NCBI GenBank assembly: GCA_964364175.1
Contig: CAYILR010000036.1
Location: 1-46,847 of the forward strand
Source: CAYILR01 sp964364175
Lineage (GTDB): Bacteria; Bdellovibrionota; UBA1018
DNA length: 46,847 nucleotides
Reading direction: 5' to 3'
Shown here one piece after another: positions 33,261 through 40,901 of this stretch. Each line of letters starts with the position of its first letter. Within the stretch, counting starts at the first letter, position 1. Below the pieces are notes generated by a model. That model saw only the letters and a program-made list of their open reading frames with translations, was not told where the DNA came from and did no database searches. The translations under genes and the position numbers were made by a program.

Positions 33261-33817
33261 CCCCGATACCAAAGCTGGATACTATTGCGGTATTGCAGGG
33301 TGGAGTAATTAATGGGCGCTCGGCAACCTACAAAGACGGCGACGCCTTTGGTACGCTCGGCGGCCGGGCGCGTGTCGAGGCGGCCGCGCTTTTGGCGAAG
33401 CAGTTTCCGCAGGCAGTGGCGCTGACTACCGACGCGACAAACGCCTCTGAGCTCCGCGAGCTCGGGGTCGCGCCGGAGCGTATCGTGTTTGCCGAGTCCG
33501 CGGGAGGCAACACCTTTGCGTCGCTCAAAACAATCGCCGCGCGTGCGCGCGGCACGGTAGGCATTGTGTCGAGCGAGTATCATCTGCCGCGCGTCCGCGC
33601 CTTTTGCGCACTGCTGGCGTTCGGAAAAGTAGAATATATTTCCGCGGAGGCGGTGCTTGCCGCCGCCGACCCGGCGTTTCAAAAAACATTCGACGAGGTC
33701 AAAAAAACACCCGCCTACCAACTGCGGCTCGAGTCGGAGGCGCGCGGCATCGAGGCTATACAGCGCGGCGATTACAGGCCCGCGGGCGTCGGGGACAAAC
33801 AGGAGCGCGCGGTGTAG
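33248..33817 (+). CDS. YdcF/DUF218-like protein
   Basis: A 189-residue protein with the DUF218 pattern: an N-terminal IAVLQGGVINGR, SELRELGVAPERIVFAESAG, GNTFASLKTIAARA and GIVSSEYHLPRVRAF, in which the HxPR-type motif is a family mark. DUF218 proteins (ElyC/SanA/YdcF) are associated with envelope homeostasis and lipid-carrier metabolism, without a settled reaction. This one lacks an N-terminal signal or membrane anchor. It sits between the cytidylyltransferase and the NeuB gene in the same operon, an unusual partner, and overlaps the upstream gene by 13 bases. Confidence 0.68.
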   Translation: METITPIPKLDTIAVLQGGVINGRSATYKDGDAFGTLGGRARVEAAALLAKQFPQAVALTTDATNASELRELGVAPERIVFAESAGGNTFASLKTIAARARGTVGIVSSEYHLPRVRAFCALLAFGKVEYISAEAVLAAADPAFQKTFDEVKKTPAYQLRLESEARGIEAIQRGDYRPAGVGDKQERAV

Positions 33818-33820
33818 TAT
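33792..33820 (+). promoter_or_regulatory. Weak candidate promoter before the neuB-like gene
   Basis: GGGACA (33792-33797) and TAGTAT (33815-33820) are 17 bases apart at the end of the DUF218 gene. ATG 33829 follows 8 bases after the -10. Each hexamer is a 4-5 of 6 match. It could give a secondary, leaderless transcript within the operon. Confidence 0.28.
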
Positions 33821-33828
33821 CAGTACTT

Positions 33829-34965
33829 ATGAAGATAGGAACGCGGGAAATCGGGCCGGGGAGGCCAGCCTATGTCATTTTTGAGGTGGCCAGCACGCAC
33901 GCGGGCGACTGGGATGCCGCGGCATCATATGTTGCACAGGCGGCAAGCGTGGGCGCCGACGCGGTCAAATTCCAATTGTTTGAGGCCGACAAACTCATCC
34001 TGCCGCTTACGCCCGGGCTTAAGGGCACGTACGATTATTTTAAAACCGCGCAGACGCCGCGGGAGTGGTTTCCAAAATTGAAAGCTCTCTGCGACGAAAA
34101 GGGGATTGACCTGCTTTGCACGCCGTTTGACGTTGATGGCGCCTCATACTTAAACAGTGTCGGCGTGCCGGCGGTCAAAATAGCGTCCGGAGAAATTACC
34201 AACCTTCCTCTTTTAGAGAGGGTCGCCTCTGTCGGCAAGCCTATCATCATGTCGACCGGCATGGCGACGATGGAGGAGGTGCGGGTTGCGATGAAAACCT
34301 TGCGCGAGGGCGGAGCAAAAGACATCGTGCTCCTGCAGTGCGTATCGGTGTACCCTACGAGCTTTGAGGACGCCAATGTGCGCGCGATGCAGACGATGGG
34401 GAAGGAGTTCGGCGTTTTGTCCGGCTACTCCGACAACGGCTCAAAGGGCGCGCTGGTGCCGCTTATGTCGGTCGCGATGGGCGCATCGGTAATCGAAAAG
34501 CACGTGACCTCCAAAAAAGAGCGCGGGAGCCTCGACGATGTTTTTTCGATGTCGGTTGAGGAGTTCGGCGCGATGATTAAAAAAATCCGCGCAATCGAAA
34601 AACGCGCTGACACAAAAGCGGCGCTCGCAGAGTTGCAAAAAGAGTACGGCGCGGATTTTGACAAAGCGCTCGGCGACGGCATCAAACGTCCGGCTATGCA
34701 CGGCACCGTTGTCGTTCATCCCGGAGTTAAAGACCCGTTTGTCATGCGGGAGGCCGACGAGCGGCAATGGGCGCGCCGGGGCGTGTATCTGCGCGCGCCG
34801 GTACAAAAGGGAACTATGTTGACGGAAGATATGTTATTACTCCTGCGCCCCGACATCGGCATTTCCGCATTGCAGTACAAGGACGCCGTAGGCAAAGCGG
34901 CCGGCGAGGATTTGCCGGCAAAAAAACCACTGCAGATACGCAATAAAGAAATATTTAAACTATGA
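33829..34965 (+). CDS. NeuB/PseI-family sialic-acid-like synthase with altered metal site
   Basis: A 378-residue member of the N-acetylneuraminate synthase family, which condenses phosphoenolpyruvate with an aldose to form a nine-carbon keto acid. Start ATG 33829 gives MKIGTREIGPGRPAYVIFEV. Family blocks: VGADAVKFQLFEADKL, LLCTPFDVDGASYLN, VKIASGEITNLPLLE, IIMSTGMATMEEV, VLLQCVSVYP, GASVIEKHVTSKK, and a C-terminal SAF antifreeze-like domain (about 318-378). The usual SDH motif, whose His binds the catalytic metal in NeuB, reads Ser-Asp-Asn (Asn203). The second metal His is kept (His225). A stretch at about 285-317 (KRPAMHGTVVVHPGV) separates barrel and SAF. Product identity is open: Pse, Leg or another ulosonate. 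Confidence 0.86.
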   Translation: MKIGTREIGPGRPAYVIFEVASTHAGDWDAAASYVAQAASVGADAVKFQLFEADKLILPLTPGLKGTYDYFKTAQTPREWFPKLKALCDEKGIDLLCTPFDVDGASYLNSVGVPAVKIASGEITNLPLLERVASVGKPIIMSTGMATMEEVRVAMKTLREGGAKDIVLLQCVSVYPTSFEDANVRAMQTMGKEFGVLSGYSDNGSKGALVPLMSVAMGASVIEKHVTSKKERGSLDDVFSMSVEEFGAMIKKIRAIEKRADTKAALAELQKEYGADFDKALGDGIKRPAMHGTVVVHPGVKDPFVMREADERQWARRGVYLRAPVQKGTMLTEDMLLLLRPDIGISALQYKDAVGKAAGEDLPAKKPLQIRNKEIFKL

Positions 34966-36215
34966 AACTAACAATAGCCGGCGCGAGCGTTTATGGGCTT
35001 GGTAACATCAGTGACGACTCAATGCTGCAGTCTTTTCTGGGCGGTATGAGAAATGATACTCCGGGTCTTGATGTAACCCTTATATGCCGCCATCCGGGTG
35101 ATGAAATAAACACCATGTTCGGTGTCAGAAGCATACAAAACCTTGATTTTGCTACAAAGACAGAAAGTTATGGTAAACGGTTTCGCGGTTTTAATGCCGG
35201 TGACCCCACCGCGAACCTGTCTGCAATACGGGAAGAAATCGCGAGTTCTGACGCGTTTATGATAGGCGGCGACCCGTTTGACGATTCCAATACCAACATG
35301 CTCACGGAACCGTTTCGCGGCATATTGCCGTATACGGTTAATCTGATAACTCTGGCAAAGTACTTCCAGAAAAAAATAGTACTGTTCGGCATACACCTTG
35401 GCCGCCCGCCCACATCGGAGTACGGTGTCGCTCTGACGAAATTTTGCATAGACAACGCGGATTTGATAACCACGCGCGAGGATGAAACTAAGGATACTCT
35501 CGCCGGCAAGTACGGATGTTCGCCGGACAAAGTAGTTTCATCCGCGGACAGCGGTTTTGCTCTGCTCAAATACAGCGAGCCGGCGCGCACTGCAAAACTG
35601 GGCGGCGTATTTTCGGAAAAAAACATACAGCCGAAAGGGTATATTGCGCTGACGGTACGCGCCTACTATTGGCTGTGGAGTGCGGAGGAGTGCAAAGAGT
35701 ATGCCAAAAAGTTTGCCGCGTACGCAGACCGGCTATCCGCGGCCTACGGCTGTAAAATCTTGTTGGTGCCGCACTGCGCGTATGAACTCGATAATTATTG
35801 GGAGAGCGACATTAATTTTCAGAAAGAGATTTACGGGCAGTGTGCCAAAAAGGACGACATTGTTCCGGTAGATTTTTACCTCTCGAGTGAGGAGTTGCTG
35901 TATGTTATAGAACAGTCAAAGTTTGCCGTATCTAACCGCCGGCATACCGGTATTTACGCGGCGCTGCTCGGAGTCCCTTTTTATCTTTTCGGTGAGCGGG
36001 CGCATGTCGGCAAAGTATACGGAAGCCTCGGCATTACACCGAAAAATTTTGTTGACCACACGTCGTTGGACCGCATGTTTTCCGATTCGGATATACTGCA
36101 CCTCAGCGAGGCTTTTGACGGCTGGGATGCCGCGCGCGTGCGGACTGCGGCTCTTGCTCAGGAGGAAAAATGTAAGTATGCTACGGATGCCGTCGGTGCG
36201 CTGCTTAAGGCATGA
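34962..36215 (+). CDS. Polysaccharide pyruvyl transferase family protein
   Basis: A 417-residue PF04230-type protein: glycine-rich N terminus TIAGASVYGLGNISDDSM, SSDAFMIGGDPFDD, IVLFGIHLGRPPTSEYG, DLITTREDETKDTLAGKYG, ALTVRAYYW and the late AVSNRRHTGIYAALLGVPFY signature. WcaK/CsaB/AmsJ relatives transfer pyruvate from PEP to sugar hydroxyls as a ketal; CsaB-type pyruvylation anchors S-layer proteins in some bacteria. No signal peptide. It follows the NeuB gene with an ATGA overlap and is itself followed by a paralogue in the same way. The donor may be shared with NeuB (both use PEP). Confidence 0.86.
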   Translation: MKLTIAGASVYGLGNISDDSMLQSFLGGMRNDTPGLDVTLICRHPGDEINTMFGVRSIQNLDFATKTESYGKRFRGFNAGDPTANLSAIREEIASSDAFMIGGDPFDDSNTNMLTEPFRGILPYTVNLITLAKYFQKKIVLFGIHLGRPPTSEYGVALTKFCIDNADLITTREDETKDTLAGKYGCSPDKVVSSADSGFALLKYSEPARTAKLGGVFSEKNIQPKGYIALTVRAYYWLWSAEECKEYAKKFAAYADRLSAAYGCKILLVPHCAYELDNYWESDINFQKEIYGQCAKKDDIVPVDFYLSSEELLYVIEQSKFAVSNRRHTGIYAALLGVPFYLFGERAHVGKVYGSLGITPKNFVDHTSLDRMFSDSDILHLSEAFDGWDAARVRTAALAQEEKCKYATDAVGALLKA

Positions 36216-37453
36216 AACAAAAAAAAATCACAATCGTGGGGACAAGCGTGTACGGCATTGAAAATGCCGGGGACGAGACGCTCCTATCCGTTCTTATAAG
36301 AGAGCTGCGGGCGCAAGAACCTAATTGCCATATTACCTGGGTTGCGCGGCACAAAAACGAGAAGCTCGCCAAGGAATACGGCTGCGACCGCGTGGTGGTC
36401 GGCTTGGAGCATGATACCAAGGCCGCCTCGGAAGGAAGGTGGTTTAACGGATTGAACATGGGCGACAAAACGGCGCATCTGCGGGCGTTGGACTCGATTA
36501 TCCGGGAGTCGGACCTGCTCATCATAGGCGGTGACCCTTTTCAAGAAATAACGCTCTCGTTTAACCGCGGTCTTGCGGCTTATGCCGCGCTTCTTATCAC
36601 TCATGCAAAATTTGTAGGCACTCCGGTAATGCTCTACTCGATACACATGGGGTCGAAATTGGTTTCGGCGTACGGAAAAGAGATAACAAAATATTGTATA
36701 GAAAACGCGGCGCTCACCACTTTGCGGGAAGAGTTTTCGTTGGAGAGACTGCATGAGCTCGGCATAAAAACAGATAACTGCGTCGTCGTGTCCGACACGG
36801 CATGGGCGCTCAATCCCGCTTCGCCGGAGCATATGCCCGCTTCCGTTAAAAAGTTTTTTAAAAGCGGAACAAAAGGCAGGCCTGTCGTCGGTTTTAATAT
36901 ACGACACAATTACTGGCAGTGGAGTAAGGAATTTTGGGGGAAAAGAGCCGACGAGCTCGCGGCGTTCTGCGATCATATAGTCGAAGAGCACGGCGCGGTT
37001 ATTCTCTCTATACCCAACTGCACCTACGACGTTGACCACGCCATGGAGGATGACCGCCCTGTCGCGCGCGAGATAAAAAAGAGGATGAAGCACTCCGGCT
37101 CGTTCCACTGTATAGAAGAGAAGATGAGTTTACAGGCGACACTTTCTATTTTCCCTATGTTGTGGGCGCATGTTTCCAACCGCCGCCATTCGGCGATATT
37201 TGCCGCCGTGCTCGGAGTGCCGGTGCTTCCTTTGGGTGGCAGCTGGCACGTGCGGCCGGCATTTGATGAAATAGGTCTCGGCGGGTATCTTATCGAACCT
37301 GAGTTTTGGACACAAGAGTCGTTGAGCAAAAACTTTGACGGGATTGTAGGAAATCGTGAAGAGGTAATTTCAATAATACAAAAAAAACTCCCGCGGTTGA
37401 GAAAAAACGCCATACGTCAGGCCCGGCTGGCGCTTGATATCTGCAGGTCTTAA
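36212..37453 (+). CDS. Polysaccharide pyruvyl transferase family protein (paralogue)
   Basis: A 413-residue tandem paralogue of the preceding gene. Equivalent blocks are TIVGTSVYGIENAGDETLLS, DLLIIGGDPFQEITL, VMLYSIHMGSKLVSAYGKEI, ALTTLREEFSLERLHELG, VVGFNIRHNYWQW and HVSNRRHSAIFAAVLGVPVL. The two proteins have matching GGDPF and SNRRH motifs, so both appear catalytically competent. A pair could pyruvylate two positions, or one could be specialised for a different acceptor. Overlaps: 4 bases with its neighbour upstream; the following methyltransferase begins 7 bases after its stop. Confidence 0.86.
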   Translation: MKQKKITIVGTSVYGIENAGDETLLSVLIRELRAQEPNCHITWVARHKNEKLAKEYGCDRVVVGLEHDTKAASEGRWFNGLNMGDKTAHLRALDSIIRESDLLIIGGDPFQEITLSFNRGLAAYAALLITHAKFVGTPVMLYSIHMGSKLVSAYGKEITKYCIENAALTTLREEFSLERLHELGIKTDNCVVVSDTAWALNPASPEHMPASVKKFFKSGTKGRPVVGFNIRHNYWQWSKEFWGKRADELAAFCDHIVEEHGAVILSIPNCTYDVDHAMEDDRPVAREIKKRMKHSGSFHCIEEKMSLQATLSIFPMLWAHVSNRRHSAIFAAVLGVPVLPLGGSWHVRPAFDEIGLGGYLIEPEFWTQESLSKNFDGIVGNREEVISIIQKKLPRLRKNAIRQARLALDICRS

Positions 37454-37460
37454 ACAAGCC

Positions 37461-38438
37461 ATGAGTCCGCAACACCTTACGGCTGTATGCCCCGTGTGTT
37501 CCGAGAGAGACTTCCGTATCAAGTATGAAAAGATAAAGGGTGTCGATACTAACCGGTACAACCTTATTGTGTGTAGTGGGTGCGGTTTCGGCACCGTTTC
37601 TCCTTTGCCGTTCACTGAAGCTCTAACGCACTTTTATTCCGCCGGTTACGAAAGCAGGACCAAGACAAACATATACGGCCACAAAAATAAAGAGGATTTC
37701 ATACAGACAAACAAAAGCGACATAGAGGACAATCTAACGTTACTTTCCATGCTGGAGCCGTACCGTACCGTTTCGCACAAACGTCTGCTCGACGTAGGTT
37801 GCGGTCACGGCTTCATGTGCTATGCGGCACGGTTACTTGGATTTGATGCCACCGGCATAGATTTAGACTCTGACGCAAGGCGTATAGGTTCCGCTCATCT
37901 TGGAGTCAATATAATCAGCGGGTCTATCGCAGATATTGAGCGTCGCGATTTTGACGTAGTAACGGAAATAATGACCCTTGAGCACGTCCTGAACCCGGCA
38001 GGACATATCTCCGAGATCCGTGACAAAATGAACATAGGCGGTCTTTATCTCGGCAGCGTTCCAAACTTTGGCGGTATATATTCCCGGTTGCGCGGACGGC
38101 GCTGGTATCACCTTATTCCGCCGGAGCACGTTAACTACTTTACGATACCGAGTCTAAGGAGGTTGTTGCAAAATTGCGGATTTAGTGTTCTATATATCGG
38201 AACCATTCCTCTGTATGCGGCGCCCACTATATGTTTTGGCGTCAGAAGCCGCCTTAACCGGCTCATAGCAAAACAGGGAAATATGGTTACCAAAGGCTTG
38301 TTGACCGGGTTATACAGGGTGTTGACGCTGATAAAACGATATGCGGTATACAAACCGCTGAATTTTCTTATACTGACGCTCGGACTGCCCGGAAACGGCA
38401 TTTTTTGGATAGTCCGCAAAGACCATGAAAAAAAATAA
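37461..38438 (+). CDS. Zinc-ribbon-containing SAM methyltransferase
   Basis: A 325-residue protein from ATG 37461; an upstream TTG at 37434 would overlap the pyruvyl transferase and is not needed. Cys10, Cys13, Cys38 and Cys41 form an N-terminal zinc-binding pair (CPVC...CSGC). A class I methyltransferase domain follows: RLLDVGCGHGFMCYA (motif I), ATGIDLDSDARRIG, VTEIMTLEHVLNPAGHI. The C-terminal region (about 250-325) is rich in hydrophobic residues and may be membrane-associated. Related proteins methylate C3 or O positions in sugar pathways (type-12/TylC3-like) or glycan ends. It overlaps the next gene by 14 bases. Confidence 0.82.
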   Translation: MSPQHLTAVCPVCSERDFRIKYEKIKGVDTNRYNLIVCSGCGFGTVSPLPFTEALTHFYSAGYESRTKTNIYGHKNKEDFIQTNKSDIEDNLTLLSMLEPYRTVSHKRLLDVGCGHGFMCYAARLLGFDATGIDLDSDARRIGSAHLGVNIISGSIADIERRDFDVVTEIMTLEHVLNPAGHISEIRDKMNIGGLYLGSVPNFGGIYSRLRGRRWYHLIPPEHVNYFTIPSLRRLLQNCGFSVLYIGTIPLYAAPTICFGVRSRLNRLIAKQGNMVTKGLLTGLYRVLTLIKRYAVYKPLNFLILTLGLPGNGIFWIVRKDHEKK

Positions 38439-40158
38439 ACAAAACCGCCTTGGCGCGCACGCGATTGTTGAAGCGTTGCGGCGCAACGGCGTAAAAAAAG
38501 TTTTCATTTATCCCGGTGGCACCATCGCGCCAATCTTAGATGTTATTGAAAAGGAAACAAATATTGAGATCGTGTGTCCGCGCAACGAGCAGGGAGCCGG
38601 ATATGCGGCGCTCGCCTATGCCAGGATGACCGGCCGGCCGGCGGTATTTATGGTTACGTCCGGCCCTGGTGCGACCAATGCGGTTACTCCTATAGCCGAC
38701 GCGTATTTCGATAACGTTCCGGTTATTTTACTTACCGGGCAGGTAGGCACCCACGAACTGCGGGGCGCCATTCCCGTAAAACAGAGAGGTTTTCAGGAGT
38801 GCGATACAACCGATATTATGCGGCCGGTGACAAAAGCGTCATTTTTAGTGACTGACGTGCGCGAACTGCCGGCCGTCATGGAGCGCGCGTTTTTTATCAG
38901 CCGCACGGGCAGGCAAGGTCCGGTAGTCGTGGACTTACCGATGAACGTTCAGCGCGCGCCGCTTCCGGCGCGCATGCAAAGCGTTCCGCGCGAACGGTAC
39001 CGCCGCCCGCCTTTGCCCCGCAAAAAAATAACCGCCTTGGCCCGCTTGATCGCCCGCGCGGAACGCCCTATCATTTTGGCGGGTGGCGGCGTAATCGCGG
39101 CGGGAGCGACGCGGGAGATGCGCGCGCTCGCGCGGCGTTTCGCTATCCCTGTCGTGATGAGCTTGCCCGGCATGGGGGCGATTCCGTCCGACGACCCGCT
39201 CTCTTTGGGACTCTGCGGCTATGTTGGAAGCCGCTACGCCAATCTTGCGCTCCATCGCGCCGACCTGGTAGTTGCGCTGGGGACGACACTGCATGTGCGG
39301 CAAACAGGAAGTCTCGCCAAGGAAATGACGCCGGGAGGCAAGGTGGCGCGCATCGATCTCGACCAGGGCGAGCTTGCGCACAGCCGCGTGCCGCTTTACT
39401 TGAGCATCCATGCGGAGGTCAAGGAGGCGCTGGCGGCGCTCAACACTATGTTGTCCCGCCGGAGTCCCGCGCGCGGCCTGCGCGCGCCATGGCTCGCCGC
39501 GGTTAGAGAGTGGAAGCGCGCATATCCGGTCGTCGTGGAGCCGCAGCGCGGCGTCGCGCTTAAGCCGCAGTTGGCTATCGAATGGGCGGACCAGGCGCTA
39601 AAAGGCAAAAAGGTTATCGTCGCGGCCGGCGTGGGCCAGCACCAAATGTGGGTGCCGCGGCATTTTACATTCGATTATCCCCGCCGCCAACAGCTTACTT
39701 CTTCCGGTCACGGGACGATGGGCTTCGATATACCCGCCGCCATCGGCGCCAAGATAGCCTCTCCGCGCAGTACTGTATTATGTATTGTCGGCGATGGCAG
39801 TCTGCAGATGAACATACAAGAGCTGGCAACTATAGCGGAGCGCAAACTCGACATCAAGATACTCGTGCTTGATAACCACTCTCTCAATATTGTGGCGCAA
39901 TTTCAGCGCCAAAACTGGAAATCCGACCCGGGCACCGGCGGCAAGTATAATCCCGATTTTGCCCGCATCGCCCGCGCATATGGGATTCCGGCTGTCACGG
40001 TTCCGACCGTTCGCGGCGCGCGCCAAAAAATAGTCAAAGCGCTTAAACGCAAAGGGCCGGTTCTGATCCATTGCACGGTCGACCCCCAAGAGGACCTGCT
40101 GCCGATGTTATTGGGCGGGCACAAACTCGACGATATGACATCTGAATCATCTTTTTAA
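38425..40158 (+). CDS. Acetolactate-synthase-like ThDP-dependent enzyme
   Basis: A 577-residue IlvB-type thiamine-diphosphate enzyme. RLGAHAIVEALRRNGVKKVF and PRNEQGAGYAALAYARMTG contain the catalytic Glu55. VTSGPGATNAVTPIADAYFD, GQVGTHELRGAIPVKQRGFQ and the central domain (GRQGPVVVDLPMNVQ, IILAGGGVIAAGATREM) follow. The ThDP/Mg motif GDGSLQMN starts at Gly456, and LVLDNHSLNIVAQFQ closes the motif. No regulatory subunit gene or other Ile/Val genes adjoin it. In surface-sugar loci relatives such as YerE transfer a two-carbon unit from pyruvate onto a keto sugar; that would fit here but is inference. True branched-chain amino acid synthesis is less likely. Confidence 0.85.
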   Translation: MKKNKQNRLGAHAIVEALRRNGVKKVFIYPGGTIAPILDVIEKETNIEIVCPRNEQGAGYAALAYARMTGRPAVFMVTSGPGATNAVTPIADAYFDNVPVILLTGQVGTHELRGAIPVKQRGFQECDTTDIMRPVTKASFLVTDVRELPAVMERAFFISRTGRQGPVVVDLPMNVQRAPLPARMQSVPRERYRRPPLPRKKITALARLIARAERPIILAGGGVIAAGATREMRALARRFAIPVVMSLPGMGAIPSDDPLSLGLCGYVGSRYANLALHRADLVVALGTTLHVRQTGSLAKEMTPGGKVARIDLDQGELAHSRVPLYLSIHAEVKEALAALNTMLSRRSPARGLRAPWLAAVREWKRAYPVVVEPQRGVALKPQLAIEWADQALKGKKVIVAAGVGQHQMWVPRHFTFDYPRRQQLTSSGHGTMGFDIPAAIGAKIASPRSTVLCIVGDGSLQMNIQELATIAERKLDIKILVLDNHSLNIVAQFQRQNWKSDPGTGGKYNPDFARIARAYGIPAVTVPTVRGARQKIVKALKRKGPVLIHCTVDPQEDLLPMLLGGHKLDDMTSESSF

Positions 40159-40162
40159 CATT

Positions 40163-40900
40163 ATGAAAACGACTAAAAAACTTGCGCTGGTTACCGGAGC
40201 GAGCGGCGGCATCGGCGAGGCGACCGCGCGTTTGTTGCTTGAGGCGGGCTACGCTGTCGCCTGCGGGTATCACGCGCATGCTGAGCGTGTCCGCGCGCTT
40301 GGCGCGCACCCCGACGCTTTCGCGGTGCGGATAGACATAAGCCGGCGGCAGTCCGTTAAGGCGGCGCTTAAAGCTGTAGAGCGGCATTTCGGCCGGAGTG
40401 TGGATATCATAATAAACAACGCGGGTATCATCGACGAAACGCCGTTTGAAAAAATTACCGACGCGCAGTGGGATCGGATGTTGCAGGTAAACTTGCGCGG
40501 CGCGTTTTTTATTTTGCAGGAGACCATCGGCCATATGCGCAAAAAGCGCTGGGGGCGCGTGATAAACGTCGCTTCGATCGGCGGGCAATGGGGCGGCATG
40601 AAACAAGTGCATTATGCCGCAGCCAAAGCCGGACTCATTAATTTGACACATTCCATCGCCAAACTCTATGCCCGCGACGGCATTACCAGTAATGCAGTTT
40701 CCCCGGGCTTGGTTGATACGCCCATGATCCGGAATGAGCTCCGCTCAAAGGAGGGGAAGAGGAAGCTGTCCGCGCTGCCGCTCGGCCGCATCGCAAAGCC
40801 CGGCGAGGTTGCCGCGGCAATCGTCTTTCTTTGCTCAAAAGACGCGGCATATATCACCGGACAGACTCTGAACATCAACGGCGGAATGCTGCTCTCTTAA
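40163..40900 (+). CDS. Classical SDR oxidoreductase, FabG-like
   Basis: A 245-residue short-chain dehydrogenase: ALVTGASGGIGEATARLLL (TGxxxGxG), DIIINNAGIIDETPFEKI (NNAG), VINVASIGGQWGGM with the catalytic Ser, VHYAAAKAGLINLTHSIA (Tyr and Lys) and NAVSPGLVDTPMI. This is the FabG/3-oxoacyl reductase layout. No acyl carrier or other fatty-acid genes are near. Positioned between the ThDP enzyme and the ATP-grasp gene, it may reduce a keto group created by the ThDP step, as YerF does after YerE. Start 4 bases after the upstream stop. Confidence 0.88.
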   Translation: MKTTKKLALVTGASGGIGEATARLLLEAGYAVACGYHAHAERVRALGAHPDAFAVRIDISRRQSVKAALKAVERHFGRSVDIIINNAGIIDETPFEKITDAQWDRMLQVNLRGAFFILQETIGHMRKKRWGRVINVASIGGQWGGMKQVHYAAAKAGLINLTHSIAKLYARDGITSNAVSPGLVDTPMIRNELRSKEGKRKLSALPLGRIAKPGEVAAAIVFLCSKDAAYITGQTLNINGGMLLS

Positions 40901-40901
40901 T

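Noticed and set aside
33604..33828. Extended N terminus for the NeuB-like protein
   Set aside because: Arg-rich translation opposite in frame to the DUF218 gene; the conserved family N terminus begins at ATG 33829.
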